A stretch of 14,801 bases of DNA from assembly GCA_003527965.1 (NCBI GenBank), contig DPVY01000028.1, positions 1 to 14,801 of the forward strand. The letters run 5' to 3'. Made by a program: the position numbers and the translations under genes. The stretch is from Fidelibacterota bacterium. Lineage in GTDB: Bacteria; Fidelibacterota; UBA2242. Numbering within the stretch: position 1 is the first letter of the stretch; each line of letters opens with the position of its first letter. Below, in pieces: positions 1 through 7,130 of this stretch. Under the pieces are notes generated by a model. That model was not told the DNA's origin. It saw only the letters and a list, made by a program, of their open reading frames with translations, and searched no databases.

Positions 1-822
1 CGAGTTGTAAATGAAGAAAGCTGTACCAGTTGTTCAGCTTGTCAAAAAAAGTGCAAAATGGATGCAATCGAGGAAGATTATTATTCAACAGAGAAATCCG
101 AATGCATCCTTTGCCTGAATTGCCGTAAAAATTGCCCGACAGATGCGATCACTTATAAATTCCAATCGCCAAAAACTATGCGGTCATCCGCGGATTTAAC
201 GCGCCGCTCATTTATCGGCGCCGGAGCAGCCGCGCTGTTCGGTTCAAGCCTATTCAGGCTGAATATTCTGAATCCATCCAAGACTGACCGCCTCATTCGT
301 CCTCCCGGCGCATTAAAAGAAGATGATTTTATGGAACGCTGCATCCGCTGTGGAGAGTGTGCTCGTATCTGTGCAACGTCCGGCGGCTGTTTACAGATGT
401 CTTTCTTAGAGACCGGTCTCGAAGGATTGCTGACGCCAATTTCCAAATTCAGAATTGGTTATTGTGAATACAATTGCAACCTTTGCAGTCAAATCTGCCC
501 CACAAAAGCCATTCAGCCTCATAATCTCGAAGAAAAACAGAAAATTAAAACGGGTACGGCAATTTTTCTTAAAGACCGCTGTATTCCCTACCGGTTAAAT
601 GAAGATTGCATTGTTTGCGAAGAACATTGCCCATTACCGGAAAAAGCTATAATATTAGAAGTAAAAGAGTTTATTGACCCCGGAACAAGAGAAAAGAGAA
701 TGGTTAGTTATCCCTATATAAACCCTGATTTATGTATTGGCTGCGGGATTTGTCAAAATAAATGTCCTCTGGAAGGGGAAGCAGGAATAATCATAACCCG
801 TGAAGGTGAAGAAAGATTTTAA
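1..822 (+). CDS. Polyferredoxin (4Fe-4S) protein, NapH/NapG-like fusion, 5' truncated
   Basis: The reading frame is open from the first base, so the true start lies outside the window; 273 residues are visible. The first part has two CxxCxxCxxxC clusters (around residues 8-18 and 35-45, the first lying before the first in-frame ATG at 58), a typical 2[4Fe-4S] ferredoxin unit. At about residues 67-87 comes a Tat-like stretch, TRRSFIGAGAAALFG, then a second ferredoxin region with four more Cys clusters (CIRCGEC, CNLCSQICP, CIVCEEHCP, CIGCGIC). The order cytoplasmic ferredoxin, hydrophobic segment, NapG/MauM-like ferredoxin suggests an electron-transfer protein that crosses the membrane. The stop abuts the ATG of the radical SAM gene, so the two are probably co-translated; it may feed electrons to that enzyme (inference). 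The missing N-terminus would be expected to hold NapH-like membrane helices. Confidence 0.85.
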   Translation, partial: RVVNEESCTSCSACQKKCKMDAIEEDYYSTEKSECILCLNCRKNCPTDAITYKFQSPKTMRSSADLTRRSFIGAGAAALFGSSLFRLNILNPSKTDRLIRPPGALKEDDFMERCIRCGECARICATSGGCLQMSFLETGLEGLLTPISKFRIGYCEYNCNLCSQICPTKAIQPHNLEEKQKIKTGTAIFLKDRCIPYRLNEDCIVCEEHCPLPEKAIILEVKEFIDPGTREKRMVSYPYINPDLCIGCGICQNKCPLEGEAGIIITREGEERF

Positions 823-1941
823 ATGATAACGCGCCGGGAATTCTGCAAAATGTCCGGCAATCTTCTTGTCGGATTAGCCACAGCGCCCCTGCTGTTTAAT
901 CCGCTATCGGCAAATGATCAAAAATATCCATACATTCGAGATGCCCGTTATTTCCAAAATCTTGATAACGGCGAGATACAGTGCCTGTTATGCCCCCGAA
1001 AGTGCATAGTCACTTCAAATCGCCGAGGCTATTGCGGTGTCCGGGAAAATCAGAATGGCAAATTTAAAACCTTAGTCTATGGTCGCCTGACATCTATCAA
1101 TAACGATCCGATTGAAAAAAAGCCCCTCTTCCATTTTCTGCCGGGCACGACGGCAATTTCCGTTTCAACCTCCGGCTGTAATCTCAAATGCAAATTTTGT
1201 CAGAACTGGACACTCTCACAATCCAGACCGGAAGACCTCGCTTTTCAGTACCTCGCGCCTGAACAATTGGTAAAACTGACTAAAAACAATTCGGTGTCCA
1301 CAATTGCCTATACCTACAATGAACCAACTATTTTTACCGAATATATTCTTGATACGGCTGCTTACGGAAGAGATCAGGGTATTAGAAGCGTAATGATCTC
1401 CGCCGGATACATAAACAAAGAACCGCTGCGGGATCTTTGCAAGGTTCTCGATGCGATAAAAATCGATTTCAAAGCCTTTTCGGAATCCTTTTATAAAGAT
1501 ATTATTTCCGGCACTTTAAACCCGGTTCTGGATACGCTGGTTGAAATTAAATCCCGGGGCGTCTGGCTGGAGATGGTAAACCTGATCATTCCAACATTGA
1601 ATGATAATCCGGCGGAGATTGAAAAAATGTGTAAATGGATTATCACAAATCTGGGAAATGAAACACCGATCCATTTTACTCGCTTTCATCCCCAATATCT
1701 CCTGAAAAATCTGCCCCCGACTCCGGTTTCGTCCCTGGAAAAAGCCCAAAAGATTGCCCTGAATTCCGGAATTCAATATGCATATATCGGAAACGTACCC
1801 GGACATTCCGGTGAAAATACCAATTGCCCCGCTTGTGGTCATGAACTAATTGTTCGCAAAGGATTCTATATTCTGAAAAACAAACTGAAAAATGGAAAAT
1901 GCCCGAATTGTTCAAAAACAATTCCCGGTGTCTGGAGTTAA
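823..1941 (+). CDS. amrS: AmmeMemoRadiSam system radical SAM enzyme, with Tat-like leader
   Basis: 372 residues. The radical SAM motif CNLKCKFC places the three cluster-binding cysteines at residues 119, 123 and 126. N-terminal to it is the family's extra Cys set (C54, C57, C61, C71) and C-terminal is a CPAC...CPNC zinc-ribbon-like pair (C335, C338, C360, C363). This layout matches the AmmeMemoRadiSam radical SAM family, related to pyruvate formate-lyase activating enzymes; its reaction is not established. Residues 3-9, TRREFCK, followed by a hydrophobic run to about residue 27 resemble a Tat signal, unusual for an enzyme needing S-adenosylmethionine. The start codon touches the upstream stop and has only a weak purine-rich RBS, so translational coupling is likely. 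The Memo/AMMECR1 gene follows directly. Family call is firm; export is an inference. Confidence 0.92.
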   Translation: MITRREFCKMSGNLLVGLATAPLLFNPLSANDQKYPYIRDARYFQNLDNGEIQCLLCPRKCIVTSNRRGYCGVRENQNGKFKTLVYGRLTSINNDPIEKKPLFHFLPGTTAISVSTSGCNLKCKFCQNWTLSQSRPEDLAFQYLAPEQLVKLTKNNSVSTIAYTYNEPTIFTEYILDTAAYGRDQGIRSVMISAGYINKEPLRDLCKVLDAIKIDFKAFSESFYKDIISGTLNPVLDTLVEIKSRGVWLEMVNLIIPTLNDNPAEIEKMCKWIITNLGNETPIHFTRFHPQYLLKNLPPTPVSSLEKAQKIALNSGIQYAYIGNVPGHSGENTNCPACGHELIVRKGFYILKNKLKNGKCPNCSKTIPGVWS

Positions 1942-1951
1942 GGGATTCCTG

Positions 1952-3484
1952 ATGAAAGTTGATTTTTCTATATTTAAACTTTTCATAATCATCTTGGGGG
2001 TTAGCGTCATGATGATGGAATGTTCAAAAGCAGGCAATGCCAAAGATCGCCCGGCTTATAACGCCGGTATGTTTTACCCGAAAAATCCACAGGAACTGTC
2101 ACAAACAGTTCAAAATTATTTAAACAATTCTGAAATAGATCAGATCTCCGGAAAGCCATTTGGCCTTATTGCTCCTCATGCCGGCTATCCCTACAGCGGA
2201 CCCGTTGCCGCCTACGGATATGCTCAACTAAAGGGCAGGTCGTACGATGCTGTTATTGTAATTTCACCCTGTCATGTGGATTTTTTTCCCTTTGCATCGA
2301 TATATTCCGGTGATTCCTACATTACGCCTCTCGGAAAACTTTCCGTCGATAAGGCAATCGCCAGAGAATTGCTGACTACAAACAAACATATCCTGCTCTC
2401 CACTAAAGGACATGATATCGGACAAACCGGACGCGCCGAACACAGTCTCGAAGTACAACTACCGTTTATTCAGGAAACGCTCGGAGATGTTCCGATTGTT
2501 CCCATTGTGCTTGGTAATATGGATTGGGCGGTGATACAAGCCCTGGGTAATCAGATCGGAAAAGTCGCGAAAAACCATGACCTTCTGGTCATCGCCTCCA
2601 GCGATCTCAGCCATTTTCATAATTATAAGGAGTGCCAAAATATTGACCGGGAATTTATTAACATCCTGGAAAGTTTCTCGATAAAAGAATTATATCAAGG
2701 AATTATAACAAGAAAGGTCGAAGCCTGCGGCGGCGGACCCATTACCGCACTGATGTTAGCGGCAAAGATGAACGGTGCAACGAACATTAAAACACTGAAA
2801 TATGCCAACAGCGGCGATGTTCCTTTTGGCAACCTGTCTCGTGTGGTCGGTTATCTCTCGGCTGCGTTTTATAAAGAACCAAAAGCAAATAAAAAGGATA
2901 TATCCATGGGTATGACCGAAAATCAGAATAGAGATTTGACTCGCGATGAACAACTCTTCTTAATTCAACTGGCGGAAGATGTCATTCATGCCGCTGTCAA
3001 AAACAAACCCATTCCGGTACCGCAAGATATTCCGGCAATCTGCCAAGAGAAACGCGGCGCTTTTGTGACTATTGAAAAACATCACAACCTGCGTGGTTGT
3101 ATCGGCTATATTCTGCCGGTTTACCCACTGTATCAAACAGTTATCGAAGTCGCACAGTCGGCGGCGCTTCGTGATCCTCGCTTTAATCCGGTCAGCCCGC
3201 AAGAGCTCAAGGATCTTGAAATCGAAGTATCTGTTCTAACCGTCCCGGAGAGGATCACCAATCCGTCCGTTATCGAAGTTGGTAAACATGGTATTATCAT
3301 GAAGCGCGACTACTACCAGGGCCTGCTCCTGCCCCAGGTAGCAACCGAATACGGCTGGGACAGGGAAACCTTCCTGGAACATACCTGCCGGAAAGCCGGT
3401 CTGCCTCCGGACGCCTGGAAAGATAAAACCACCGAAATAAGCATCTTCTCAGCCCAGGTGTTTAATCGGGAAACGCTGAAGTAA
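1952..3484 (+). CDS. amrB: AmmeMemoRadiSam AmrB-AmrA fusion (Memo domain + AMMECR1 domain), exported
   Basis: 510 residues. The ATG at 1952 is preferred over one at 1892 because it has an AGGGA RBS (from 1941), avoids a 50-bp overlap with amrS, and places a hydrophobic signal (residues 8-22) at the N-terminus. A Cys at residue 24 (MMEC) may be a lipobox, but Glu at -1 is atypical. Residues about 34-308 are a Memo domain, a fold related to class III non-haem iron dioxygenases. Residues corresponding to the Memo metal ligands are visible: H76 in APHAGY, H108 in SPCHVDFF and C259 in EACGGGP. Residues about 330-505 are AMMECR1, with the hallmark LRGCIGY at 380-386 and RDPRFNPV at 408-415. In many genomes these domains are separate genes beside the radical SAM gene; here they are fused. 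The biochemical role is not known to me. Confidence 0.93.
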   Translation: MKVDFSIFKLFIIILGVSVMMMECSKAGNAKDRPAYNAGMFYPKNPQELSQTVQNYLNNSEIDQISGKPFGLIAPHAGYPYSGPVAAYGYAQLKGRSYDAVIVISPCHVDFFPFASIYSGDSYITPLGKLSVDKAIARELLTTNKHILLSTKGHDIGQTGRAEHSLEVQLPFIQETLGDVPIVPIVLGNMDWAVIQALGNQIGKVAKNHDLLVIASSDLSHFHNYKECQNIDREFINILESFSIKELYQGIITRKVEACGGGPITALMLAAKMNGATNIKTLKYANSGDVPFGNLSRVVGYLSAAFYKEPKANKKDISMGMTENQNRDLTRDEQLFLIQLAEDVIHAAVKNKPIPVPQDIPAICQEKRGAFVTIEKHHNLRGCIGYILPVYPLYQTVIEVAQSAALRDPRFNPVSPQELKDLEIEVSVLTVPERITNPSVIEVGKHGIIMKRDYYQGLLLPQVATEYGWDRETFLEHTCRKAGLPPDAWKDKTTEISIFSAQVFNRETLK

Positions 3485-3512
3485 CCACCAAGACACCAGG
3501 GCACAAAGAGGG
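3482..3512 (+). repeat. Dispersed-repeat-like sequence after amrB
   Basis: Just past the amrB stop the sequence runs ACCACCAAGACACCAGGGCAC and on into AAAGAGGG. It resembles the CCAC-AAGACAC-AAG dispersed repeats seen next to genes in many bacterial genomes; a related stretch, AGCCACAGAGTCACTGAGA, lies at 6991 inside the MITE-like element. Only one arm is seen here, possibly because the IS110 insertion or later decay removed the other. Identification is from memory of repeat style. Confidence 0.4.
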
Positions 3513-3545
3513 AAAATGATCCGCAGTTTTTATGTTTAAAAGTAG

Positions 3546-3605
3546 GCAAGTCTCCTTTAATTTTAGAGATGATACAAACATAAAAACAAACAAAAGGAGA
3601 CTTGC
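3546..3605 (+). promoter_or_regulatory. Inverted repeat sequestering the IS110 transposase RBS
   Basis: A perfect 13-nt inverted repeat, GCAAGTCTCCTTT at 3546-3558 and AAAGGAGACTTGC at 3593-3605, is separated by 34 nt. The right arm contains the AAAGGAG ribosome-binding site and ends one base before the transposase ATG at 3607. In a read-through transcript the arms would pair and hide the RBS, a device known in other insertion sequences to limit transposase made from outside promoters. The 5' non-coding end of IS110 elements is also where a guide (bridge) RNA can be encoded; no bridge RNA fold was established here. Confidence 0.55.
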
Positions 3606-3606
3606 G

Positions 3607-4268
3607 ATGGGAGAAGTTAAATATAAAAACTGGTCACGATAAAGACTTTTTGTTGGAGTGGATCTTCACAAAACAAAATGAGTAGCCACAGTTCGGAACC
3701 GTAATCTTCACCTCAAGACCTTCACGACTCTTGGTAGTAAGCAGGTTTTCATAAAGACATTGAATGATCAATTTCCAGGAGATCAGTTTAAAGTGGCCTA
3801 TGAAGCAGGTTGGTTATCATATTGCCGATTATATCCGTCAGCATGACTGTGAAGTTGTCATATTTCCGCCTCACAGAATTCCAACTCCTCCGGGCGTATT
3901 TGTAGATTGACAGCCGCAACTTATCCTTGGAGTTGTCAAAAGGTTACCTTAGCGGAATTTATCAGCCAAATGTCAGGATGCTTTATCATCGTAGTATTGT
4001 TCGGACACGGAATCAGTTAATGTGCAAAAAGGTTGCAATTCAAAATCAGATTAAATCGGATCTCTTGTTTTACGGCATTAATCTTAATCAATCGGCTCGA
4101 TATTGGTCGGAATCATTTGTTCAGCAATTATGGAGTATTGAATTTGATGATCCTGATTATACTCAGGTGTTTCAAATTATCCTCGCTAAATACGAAGAGA
4201 TATGTCAAGAGATCAAAGAAGTAACAACGTTTATAAAAAAATGGCGAAATCCAGTATATAGTGTCTGA
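3607..4268 (+). pseudogene. Decayed IS110-family transposase, 3' truncated
   Basis: Starting at the ATG at 3607, the frame gives MGEVKYKNWSR-stop, then LFVGVDLHKTK-stop-VATV, the N-terminal DEDD/RuvC-like motif of IS110 transposases (in-frame stops at 3640 and 3679). A frameshift near 3810 continues as GYHIADYIRQHDCEVVIFPPH, and another near 3905 leads to DSRNLSLELSKG and an open frame from 3927 to 4268 containing SGIYQPN and RSIVRTRNQL, the conserved middle of the family. The C-terminal helix-hairpin-helix Transposase_20 part is missing: the frame ends just where an IS256-type end begins (about 4276). With at least two stops, two frameshifts and a lost C-terminus it cannot make active transposase. 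The family assignment is strong; the break points are approximate. Confidence 0.85.
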
Positions 4269-4275
4269 CCGAAAA

Positions 4276-4456
4276 GGAGCCTTTTAATGATTTTGTGTAA
4301 ACGGCATTTTCACCGGATGGCCTCGATTCGTTCTTCAAACAAAATAGCGAAATGATTCATTACTCTTTTCCAATCCCGGATTGGCATATTCCATTTTCTG
4401 GTAGCCTTCCGCAAGGCTAAATATAACAATTTAAAAACAGAATCATCATTAGGAAA
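4276..4456 (-). mobile_element. Right-end fragment of an IS256-family element
   Basis: On the minus strand, 4456-4310 encodes 48 residues that match the C-terminus of mutator/IS256 transposases: FPNDDSVFKLLYLALRKAT, then KWNMPIRDWK and FAILFEERI, ending at a stop at 4312-4310. Beyond the stop, the plus strand at 4276-4302 (GGAGCC...GATTTTGTGTAAAC) resembles the terminal inverted repeat of this family. Only about 180 bp of the element remain; its 5' side stops abruptly at about 4456, where a plus-strand transposase remnant begins. It seems to have truncated the IS110 remnant on its left. It is non-functional. Confidence 0.75.
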
Positions 4457-4755
4457 TGAACCTCGGGTTTGGGGCTGGCATGATAAATGGGGGATCTTTT
4501 TTAAAAGAGAAAATCTACAATTTAGAAACGAACAGATGGCATTATACACATAGACGCTTACGCAGTGCATATAGAAGCTTAAAGAGCCACACTGAGTATT
4601 TATTTACCTATCTGGAATACCCGGAATTACACATGCCCAATACGACGAATTCATTGGAAGGTTGCTTCTCCAATTTGAGATCAAAACTCAGAAATCATCT
4701 CGGTCTGAAAATGGACAGAAAAATCAAAATAACAGATCATTTTTTAACAAAATAG
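4457..4755 (+). pseudogene. C-terminal remnant of an IS256-like (variant Zn-binding type) transposase
   Basis: About 85 C-terminal residues survive: FLKEKIYNLETNRWHYTHRR, RSAYRSLKSH, LFTYLEYPEL, then PNTTNSLEGCFSNLRSKLRN and HLGL, closing with RKIKITDHFLTK. The pattern NTTNSLEG-F-LR-KLR-H-GL is typical of DDE transposases annotated as IS256 family, variant Zn-binding type. Just upstream, another frame reads WGWHDKWG, which would join FLKEK after a one-base shift near 4495, so the remnant carries a frameshift as well as loss of the N-terminus and catalytic core. It abuts the oppositely oriented IS256 fragment at about 4456. The subfamily label is from motif memory and is less certain than the transposase call. 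Confidence 0.7.
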
Positions 4756-4800
4756 CCCCCTAAAATTACCATTAGACCCAAATTAACTATCTGTCATTGA

Positions 4801-4862
4801 TCCAAAGGATTCCCTTCGGGACGAAGGAGCCTATCCCGATAGCGAAGCGTATGAGATATAGG
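4801..4862. repeat. REP-like palindromic element
   Basis: Two adjacent dyads lie in the 266-bp gap after the transposase remnants: CCTTCG-GGA-CGAAGG (4813-4827, perfect 6-bp stem) and CCTATcccgataGCG-AAG-CGTATGagATATAGG (4830-4862, stem with mismatches). Such GC-richer palindromes in an AT-rich spacer resemble dispersed REP-type repeats. The rest of 4756-5021 shows no coding sequence or other feature that I can support. Confidence 0.4.
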
Positions 4863-4991
4863 GTAACGCATTGACTCAACGAGATGTCGTAGAATGCATA
4901 TTTTTGATAAGTATTTATATCTGTTCAGGTAACAAATACTTCCGGGGACAAACAATTTTCAATTCAAAAACATTAGATCAAGCCGGAGTAT

Positions 4992-5033
4992 AGAATAACG
5001 GGTAAATATCAATACAATCGGTTATTCTTTTTT
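4992..5033 (+). terminator. Possible rho-independent terminator (+ direction)
   Basis: AGAATAAC (4992-4999) pairs with GTTATTCT (5021-5028), followed by a T run to 5033. It would stop plus-strand transcripts leaving the IS region and overlaps the stop codon of the minus-strand FGE-like gene. The stem is only 8 bp and AT-rich with a long loop, so support is weak. Confidence 0.3.
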
Positions 5034-6809
5034 CAATACACAGCGGAACCCGATAGCGGACCCATATTTTCCGGTAGTGCTCTGGGGAGCCATCCAGTAT
5101 CGGTACCAGGTAGACAGACTTTCAAGATTCGCTTTGATACCTTTGGATTCGTGGTAGCTGCCGCCTTTGATGACCTGGTAAGTCTGAAAATTGCCGCCAA
5201 ACCACGATTCCGTCCATTCCCAGACATTACCCGCCATGTCATAGGCGCCATAGGGGCTCGGACTGTCGACCGTGTTATTGGTTCCGTTAAATTTACCCAC
5301 CGGCGTTGTGGATGCTGAAAATCCACGTTCCATGCAGCCGGCAATATTTGCATTCTGACAATCGATAGTGTTCCCCCAGGGGAAATCAAATCCGGTCAGC
5401 CCCCGGGCTGCTTTTTCCCATTCCTCTTCTGTTGGCAGGGTGAGACCATACCATTTACCGAAGACGTGTGCCCCAAACCAGGATACGTTTCCAATCGGGT
5501 GATCCATATATTTGGCGCTTTCCAAAACGAAATATTTATTTTCAGGATCGAAATAAATATTGCCAATCTCTTTTTGCTTTTCCTTTACGTCTATAAGTTT
5601 GTATTTGCCGGTCGGTGTAAATTTATCCCCGTCATAATGTCCATAGCCATTCTCATCGATCGCATTGCGGCAATATGCCTGATTCATAAAATTTAAATAT
5701 TGACGACAAGTAACCGGATATTTCATGATCTCGTAATCATAATTGATTTGTTGGATAATGTTATTTTTACCGGAAGTGTATTCGCCGGCGGCAACTTTCA
5801 CGAATTGAGTTATTTCCGGACTGCTTGTATAGAATTGCCGTGCTTTACTCCATTCGCTATAAATACCGTCTGTATTCTTGGAACGCACAGACCACTGATG
5901 CATCCCTTCCGATAGCTCGGGCACGACTACGAAGATATTGCTGACAATATCTGTAAATTCAGTGAGCTTGGGATTAGCGGCTTTAACAATTTTAACCTCA
6001 TACTCATTGGCGTATTTGGGTTTATTCCAGCTGAGGCAGGGTGTTTCCGTACTTTTATAAAAGAAGTTATTTTTAGGGTCGATTAGTTTTGGAGTCATGG
6101 GAGGCTTGATATAAAATTCATGAAATTTACTCCATTGGCTCCACTTACCAATTGGATTTTTTGCCGTCACAGCCCAGTAGTATCGTCCGATAGGCAGCGG
6201 TTCGGTAATAAGCGCTGTATCTGTGACGGTATATGAAACTACGATATTTTTAAAGTCCCGGTCCTTAGCAATTGCAACGATGTAATCGCTGGCGCCACAT
6301 ATTGATGTCCATTTCATGAAGATCTTGTTTCTGCTTCTCGTAGTTGTTTTGTTTTTAGGATAAATCAGGTAAGGTGATACGGCAGTGCTGCCTGGTATGG
6401 TTATCCGGATTTCTTTTGTTACCGCGCTGTTTTCATAATTATCGGTGGCGATTGCCTTTATCGTATGCGCTTTGCCGTCTGCCCAGAAACCGGCATTCAG
6501 AATATATTCGTAGGGTGGATTGTAAACTTCACGAACCAGATCTCCATCTACAAAAAAGCCGACTTTTAGAATACCATATTTATCACGAGCCGATGCAGCT
6601 ATTTTCACCAGACCGGTCGCGGTACGCCCGTCCTTCGGAGCGAGTAGTTTTATTTTCGGTGGCTTAGTGTCGGGTTTTGCGGAACTTTTACTCTGGGAGA
6701 TGACACTAAACAGGAGAATTATCAACATTAAAACAAAGAATCGTGATTGAATTATACGGGCGATCACTTCGGACAGAGCACCTTTTCTACTTCGATTAAA
6801 TTGCTTCAT
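5022..6809 (-). CDS. Exported Ig/Fn3-repeat protein with C-terminal FGE-sulfatase fold
   Basis: 595 residues, with ATG preceded by GAGGAG nine bases upstream. Residues about 24-40 form a hydrophobic export signal or anchor after a basic N-terminus. Residues 48-138 look like a bacterial Ig-like domain (KIKLLAPKDG, FFVDGD, HTIKAIATDNY). Residues 144-236 and 240-328 are two Fn3-like repeats, each with a YYWAV/HQWSV strand and a terminal W-W/EW-K signature. Residues 334-593 are a formylglycine-generating enzyme (FGE)/SUMF1 fold: MKYPVTCRQYLNFMN, HPIGNVSWFGA, LPTEEEWEKAARG, YDMAGNVWEW, IKGGSY and GFRC. The catalytic cysteine pair that follows GGSY in true FGE is absent (GGSYHESKG...STWYRYW), so sulfatase activation is unlikely; a surface binding role is possible (inference). 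It stands alone between the IS region and the repeat/promoter spacer. Confidence 0.85.
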   Translation of the reverse strand: MKQFNRSRKGALSEVIARIIQSRFFVLMLIILLFSVISQSKSSAKPDTKPPKIKLLAPKDGRTATGLVKIAASARDKYGILKVGFFVDGDLVREVYNPPYEYILNAGFWADGKAHTIKAIATDNYENSAVTKEIRITIPGSTAVSPYLIYPKNKTTTRSRNKIFMKWTSICGASDYIVAIAKDRDFKNIVVSYTVTDTALITEPLPIGRYYWAVTAKNPIGKWSQWSKFHEFYIKPPMTPKLIDPKNNFFYKSTETPCLSWNKPKYANEYEVKIVKAANPKLTEFTDIVSNIFVVVPELSEGMHQWSVRSKNTDGIYSEWSKARQFYTSSPEITQFVKVAAGEYTSGKNNIIQQINYDYEIMKYPVTCRQYLNFMNQAYCRNAIDENGYGHYDGDKFTPTGKYKLIDVKEKQKEIGNIYFDPENKYFVLESAKYMDHPIGNVSWFGAHVFGKWYGLTLPTEEEWEKAARGLTGFDFPWGNTIDCQNANIAGCMERGFSASTTPVGKFNGTNNTVDSPSPYGAYDMAGNVWEWTESWFGGNFQTYQVIKGGSYHESKGIKANLESLSTWYRYWMAPQSTTGKYGSAIGFRCVLKKE

Positions 6810-6866
6810 AAGTATGTTCTCCTCAAAACTAATTATTTTTTTAATTTAATTCATAATTATAAATTA

Positions 6867-6895
6867 AATATACGGTATGTTTTTAAATCTTTCAA
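6867..6895 (-). promoter_or_regulatory. Putative sigma70-like promoter for the FGE-fold gene
   Basis: On the minus strand TTGAAA (plus coordinates 6890-6895) is followed after exactly 17 bases by TATATT (6867-6872), about 58 bp before the ATG. It lies inside the left copy of the 73-bp repeat. An 8-bp dyad, ATTTAATT/AATTAAAT (6844-6851 and 6862-6869), overlaps the -10 region. Confidence 0.45.
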
Positions 6896-6939
6896 CAAAT
6901 GATTATTAAAAATTAAGATTTTTATTTGTAACACATACT
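6867..6939 (+). repeat. 73-bp direct repeat, left copy
   Basis: This stretch matches 10938-11010 at 65 of 73 positions with no gaps, counted by eye, including uninterrupted identical blocks of 22 nt and 24 nt. The ends carry short inverted similarity (GTATGT near the left, ACATAC near the right). Within it ACAAAT and ATTTGT could also pair. The two copies bracket the three secreted-protein genes. Confidence 0.85.
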
Positions 6940-6966
6940 GTTTTTATACATTCCTCAGATATTTTT

Positions 6967-7130
6967 AAACTTGATGCACTCGTAAAAAGTAGCCACAGAG
7001 TCACTGAGATGCAGAGAAGTATTTGGAAAAACAATAGTTTATGAATAATAGCCCTATCTTAATATTTATAAAGAACTTAGCGATCATTGCGTCTTTGCGT
7101 GAGGACTTTTTACGATTCCATCAAACTTGA
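6967..7130. mobile_element. MITE-like element with imperfect terminal inverted repeats
   Basis: The left end, TTGATGCACTCGTAAAAAGT (6971-6990), matches the complement of the right end, ACTTTTTACGATTCCATCAA (7105-7124), at 17 of 20 positions. Inside are AGCCACAGAGTCACTGAGA and GCGTCTTTGCGTGAGG, the style of non-coding repeats scattered through many bacterial genomes. The element is about 165 bp and has no coding sequence, as expected of a non-autonomous element moved by a transposase in trans. No target duplication is claimed. Confidence 0.6.

Noticed and set aside
1892..1951. Upstream ATG at 1892 for the Memo-AMMECR1 gene
   Set aside because: It would overlap amrS by 50 bp and bury the hydrophobic leader; the ATG at 1952 has a well-placed AGGGA and an N-terminal signal.
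4310..4570. An 86-codon minus-strand frame as one gene
   Set aside because: Only its last 48 codons (4456-4310) match the IS256 C-terminus; the first part is the reverse of a different, plus-strand transposase remnant.
5022..6809. A true formylglycine-generating sulfatase activator
   Set aside because: The catalytic cysteine pair is absent and no sulfatase gene is nearby.
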